Made by a program: the position numbers and the translations under genes. Shown in pieces: positions 62,760 through 64,000 of a stretch of 64,000 bases of DNA; the first letter of the stretch is position 1, and each line of letters starts with the position of its first letter. The stretch spans positions 1 to 64,000 of the forward strand of contig VXAA01000852.1 of assembly GCA_013399115.1 (NCBI GenBank), read 5' to 3'. The DNA is from Anseranas semipalmata (Eukaryota > Chordata > Aves > Anseriformes > Anseranatidae). Under the pieces are notes generated by a model. It saw only the letters and a program-made list of their open reading frames with translations, was not told the DNA's origin and did not search any database.

Positions 62760-64000
62760 CTTTTCCAAAATAGAAAACAACAGGCAAAGAAATGGCTTGA
62801 CTCCATTTAAGCAGCAATTAAAGGCAATGTGAAATATGTCTAACATTGGTCCCCAGCAAGGGTGTACAGCAGCAAACACATGTGAAACTGTTATTCAGTT
62901 GAATATGGCCAGAAATGGGAAGTACGTAGGTTGATGGTTACAGCTTCTAACACATAGTCACCAGGAATAATAACAGATATCCATAGCATAATGTGTAACA
63001 TTAGATTTTTCCCTTTATTGCCGAAGAAAATTTGTAGAACTGTACATCATGCTTTGCTTTGAAATGTCTTTTTGGAGTAGCTATGTTTTGTGGAAAAATC
63101 TGGATTTTGGTATAAGAATGAAAGTGCTGCTGGTTAACAATTAATGGAAATGAGATCAGGAAGGGATTAAATCTGGACTTGTATATTCTGTTTGCTTTTC
63201 CATAATGGATTTGTAGTGTGCTCCTGAGCAACTCTTCGTTTCTCTGTGTGCAAGCTCCACCAGTCTATTAAAAGCCTGAGAATCGTGGTATGTTTGGCAG
63301 AAGGTTTTCTTTGTAAGCACAGGGGGGAAATGCAGAGAAAAAGCAAAATGGAGCTAACAGAGTTAACAACAGTTGTTTACTCTGTGTTGCTATATGGCAG
63401 TATCTGGTCCTGTACAGTTATTTTGCAGCCAAAACACAGTAAATAGTTTGAAGAACTGTGTTCTGCATGTATAGGTGAACAGTAAAAGTAATACATGGTC
63501 TTTGCTATACCCAGATCGGGAACCAAAGGGCAGCATTTAGACAGAACAAAAATAAAATAAAATAGAAAAGTCAGAAGAAAAATTAATCCTTATTTTTTAG
63601 CATCTTTACTGCAAAACATCTCCACCCTCTGATGTTCCGTACCAATACAGCAACATTGGCACTTCCTTTTCATGCAGTCCTGCTTTGATATGGTGTTTGT
63701 AACAGAATAGTAACTTAGCACTCAGTTATTGTACAGTCACTAGAGGAGATGGGAAATTGGCCTGTGGCTTGAGACTACACAACTATTGCAAGGAGAATCT
63801 TTTACTGGAATTTATGAACACAGCTGCAAAGCTGGATCTAAACCTCAGCATGCTGCTTCTGCAAAACAGTATGAGCAAAAGTAAAACTGTTGGCAGTAAA
63901 TAATCTAAAGAATCTTTGTGTTGAGAGGGCAGGCTTTTTCCTGTACTTGTTTGCTGTATAATGTGACCATTTTTTCCCCAGCAGTCTGAGACAAAGTGAG
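62760..64000. other. Right edge: probable C4orf17 intron
   Basis: Minus-strand sequence upstream of the first identified C4orf17 exon. I see no segment resembling the human N-terminal exons, so this is best read as intron running off the window. AT-rich, no recognised repeat. Confidence 0.6.

Noticed and set aside
1..64000. CRISPR arrays, operons, phage or plasmid systems
   Set aside because: The spliced vertebrate genes, CpG islands and CR1 show eukaryotic chromosomal DNA; no regularly spaced repeats or prokaryotic gene layout are present.

Overview
The window looks like avian nuclear genomic DNA, probably from a galliform-like bird. The coding content is three vertebrate genes with long GT-AG introns, and a CR1 LINE with the bird-type ATTCTATG-repeat 3' end lies between two of them. 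The gene order is the human 4q23 block read in the opposite orientation: (C4orf54-like?) > , < MTTP, TRMT10A >, < C4orf17.

Layout: (1) 1-2.5 kb: a GC-rich left edge carrying what may be the last 18 codons of a plus-strand gene, a splice donor just after the stop, and a candidate 3'UTR exon ending at an AATAAA. By human synteny this would be the C4orf54 ortholog (tentative). (2) 2.5-10.6 kb: intergenic DNA with simple repeats and no supported gene. (3) 10.6-37.7 kb: complete MTTP (large subunit of the microsomal triglyceride transfer protein) on the minus strand. Eighteen coding exons join in frame to 893 codons, and a recognisable HNF1 / nuclear-receptor half-site proximal promoter lies at 37.82-37.90 kb. 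(4) 37.9-42.5 kb: intergenic DNA between the divergent genes MTTP and TRMT10A, with a 5'-truncated CR1 element abutting a tRNA-Arg(CCT) 3' fragment. (5) 42.6-43.2 kb: a CpG-island promoter, followed by TRMT10A on the plus strand to 53.93 kb. It encodes a tRNA guanine-N1 methyltransferase in seven coding exons, 317 codons. (6) 53.9-61.7 kb: no proven exon. (7) 61.7-62.8 kb: three consecutive internal exons of the C4orf17 ortholog on the minus strand. Its 5' exons presumably lie beyond the right edge, and its 3' exon(s) were not resolved.

The genes are not a functional cluster. MTTP loads lipid onto apoB in the ER of liver, gut and yolk-sac cells. TRMT10A modifies G9 of tRNAs. C4orf17 has no known function. 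What is shared is conserved synteny.

I found no CRISPR array, operon, phage or other prokaryotic system, and no clearly new biological system. The most unusual structures are a near-perfect 29-bp hairpin inside MTTP intron 17, a CR1/tRNA-Arg junction, and an unexplained coding-like minus-strand stretch inside MTTP intron 1. Exon boundaries were worked out by hand from reading frame, splice consensus and remembered human protein sequences. No database search was run.
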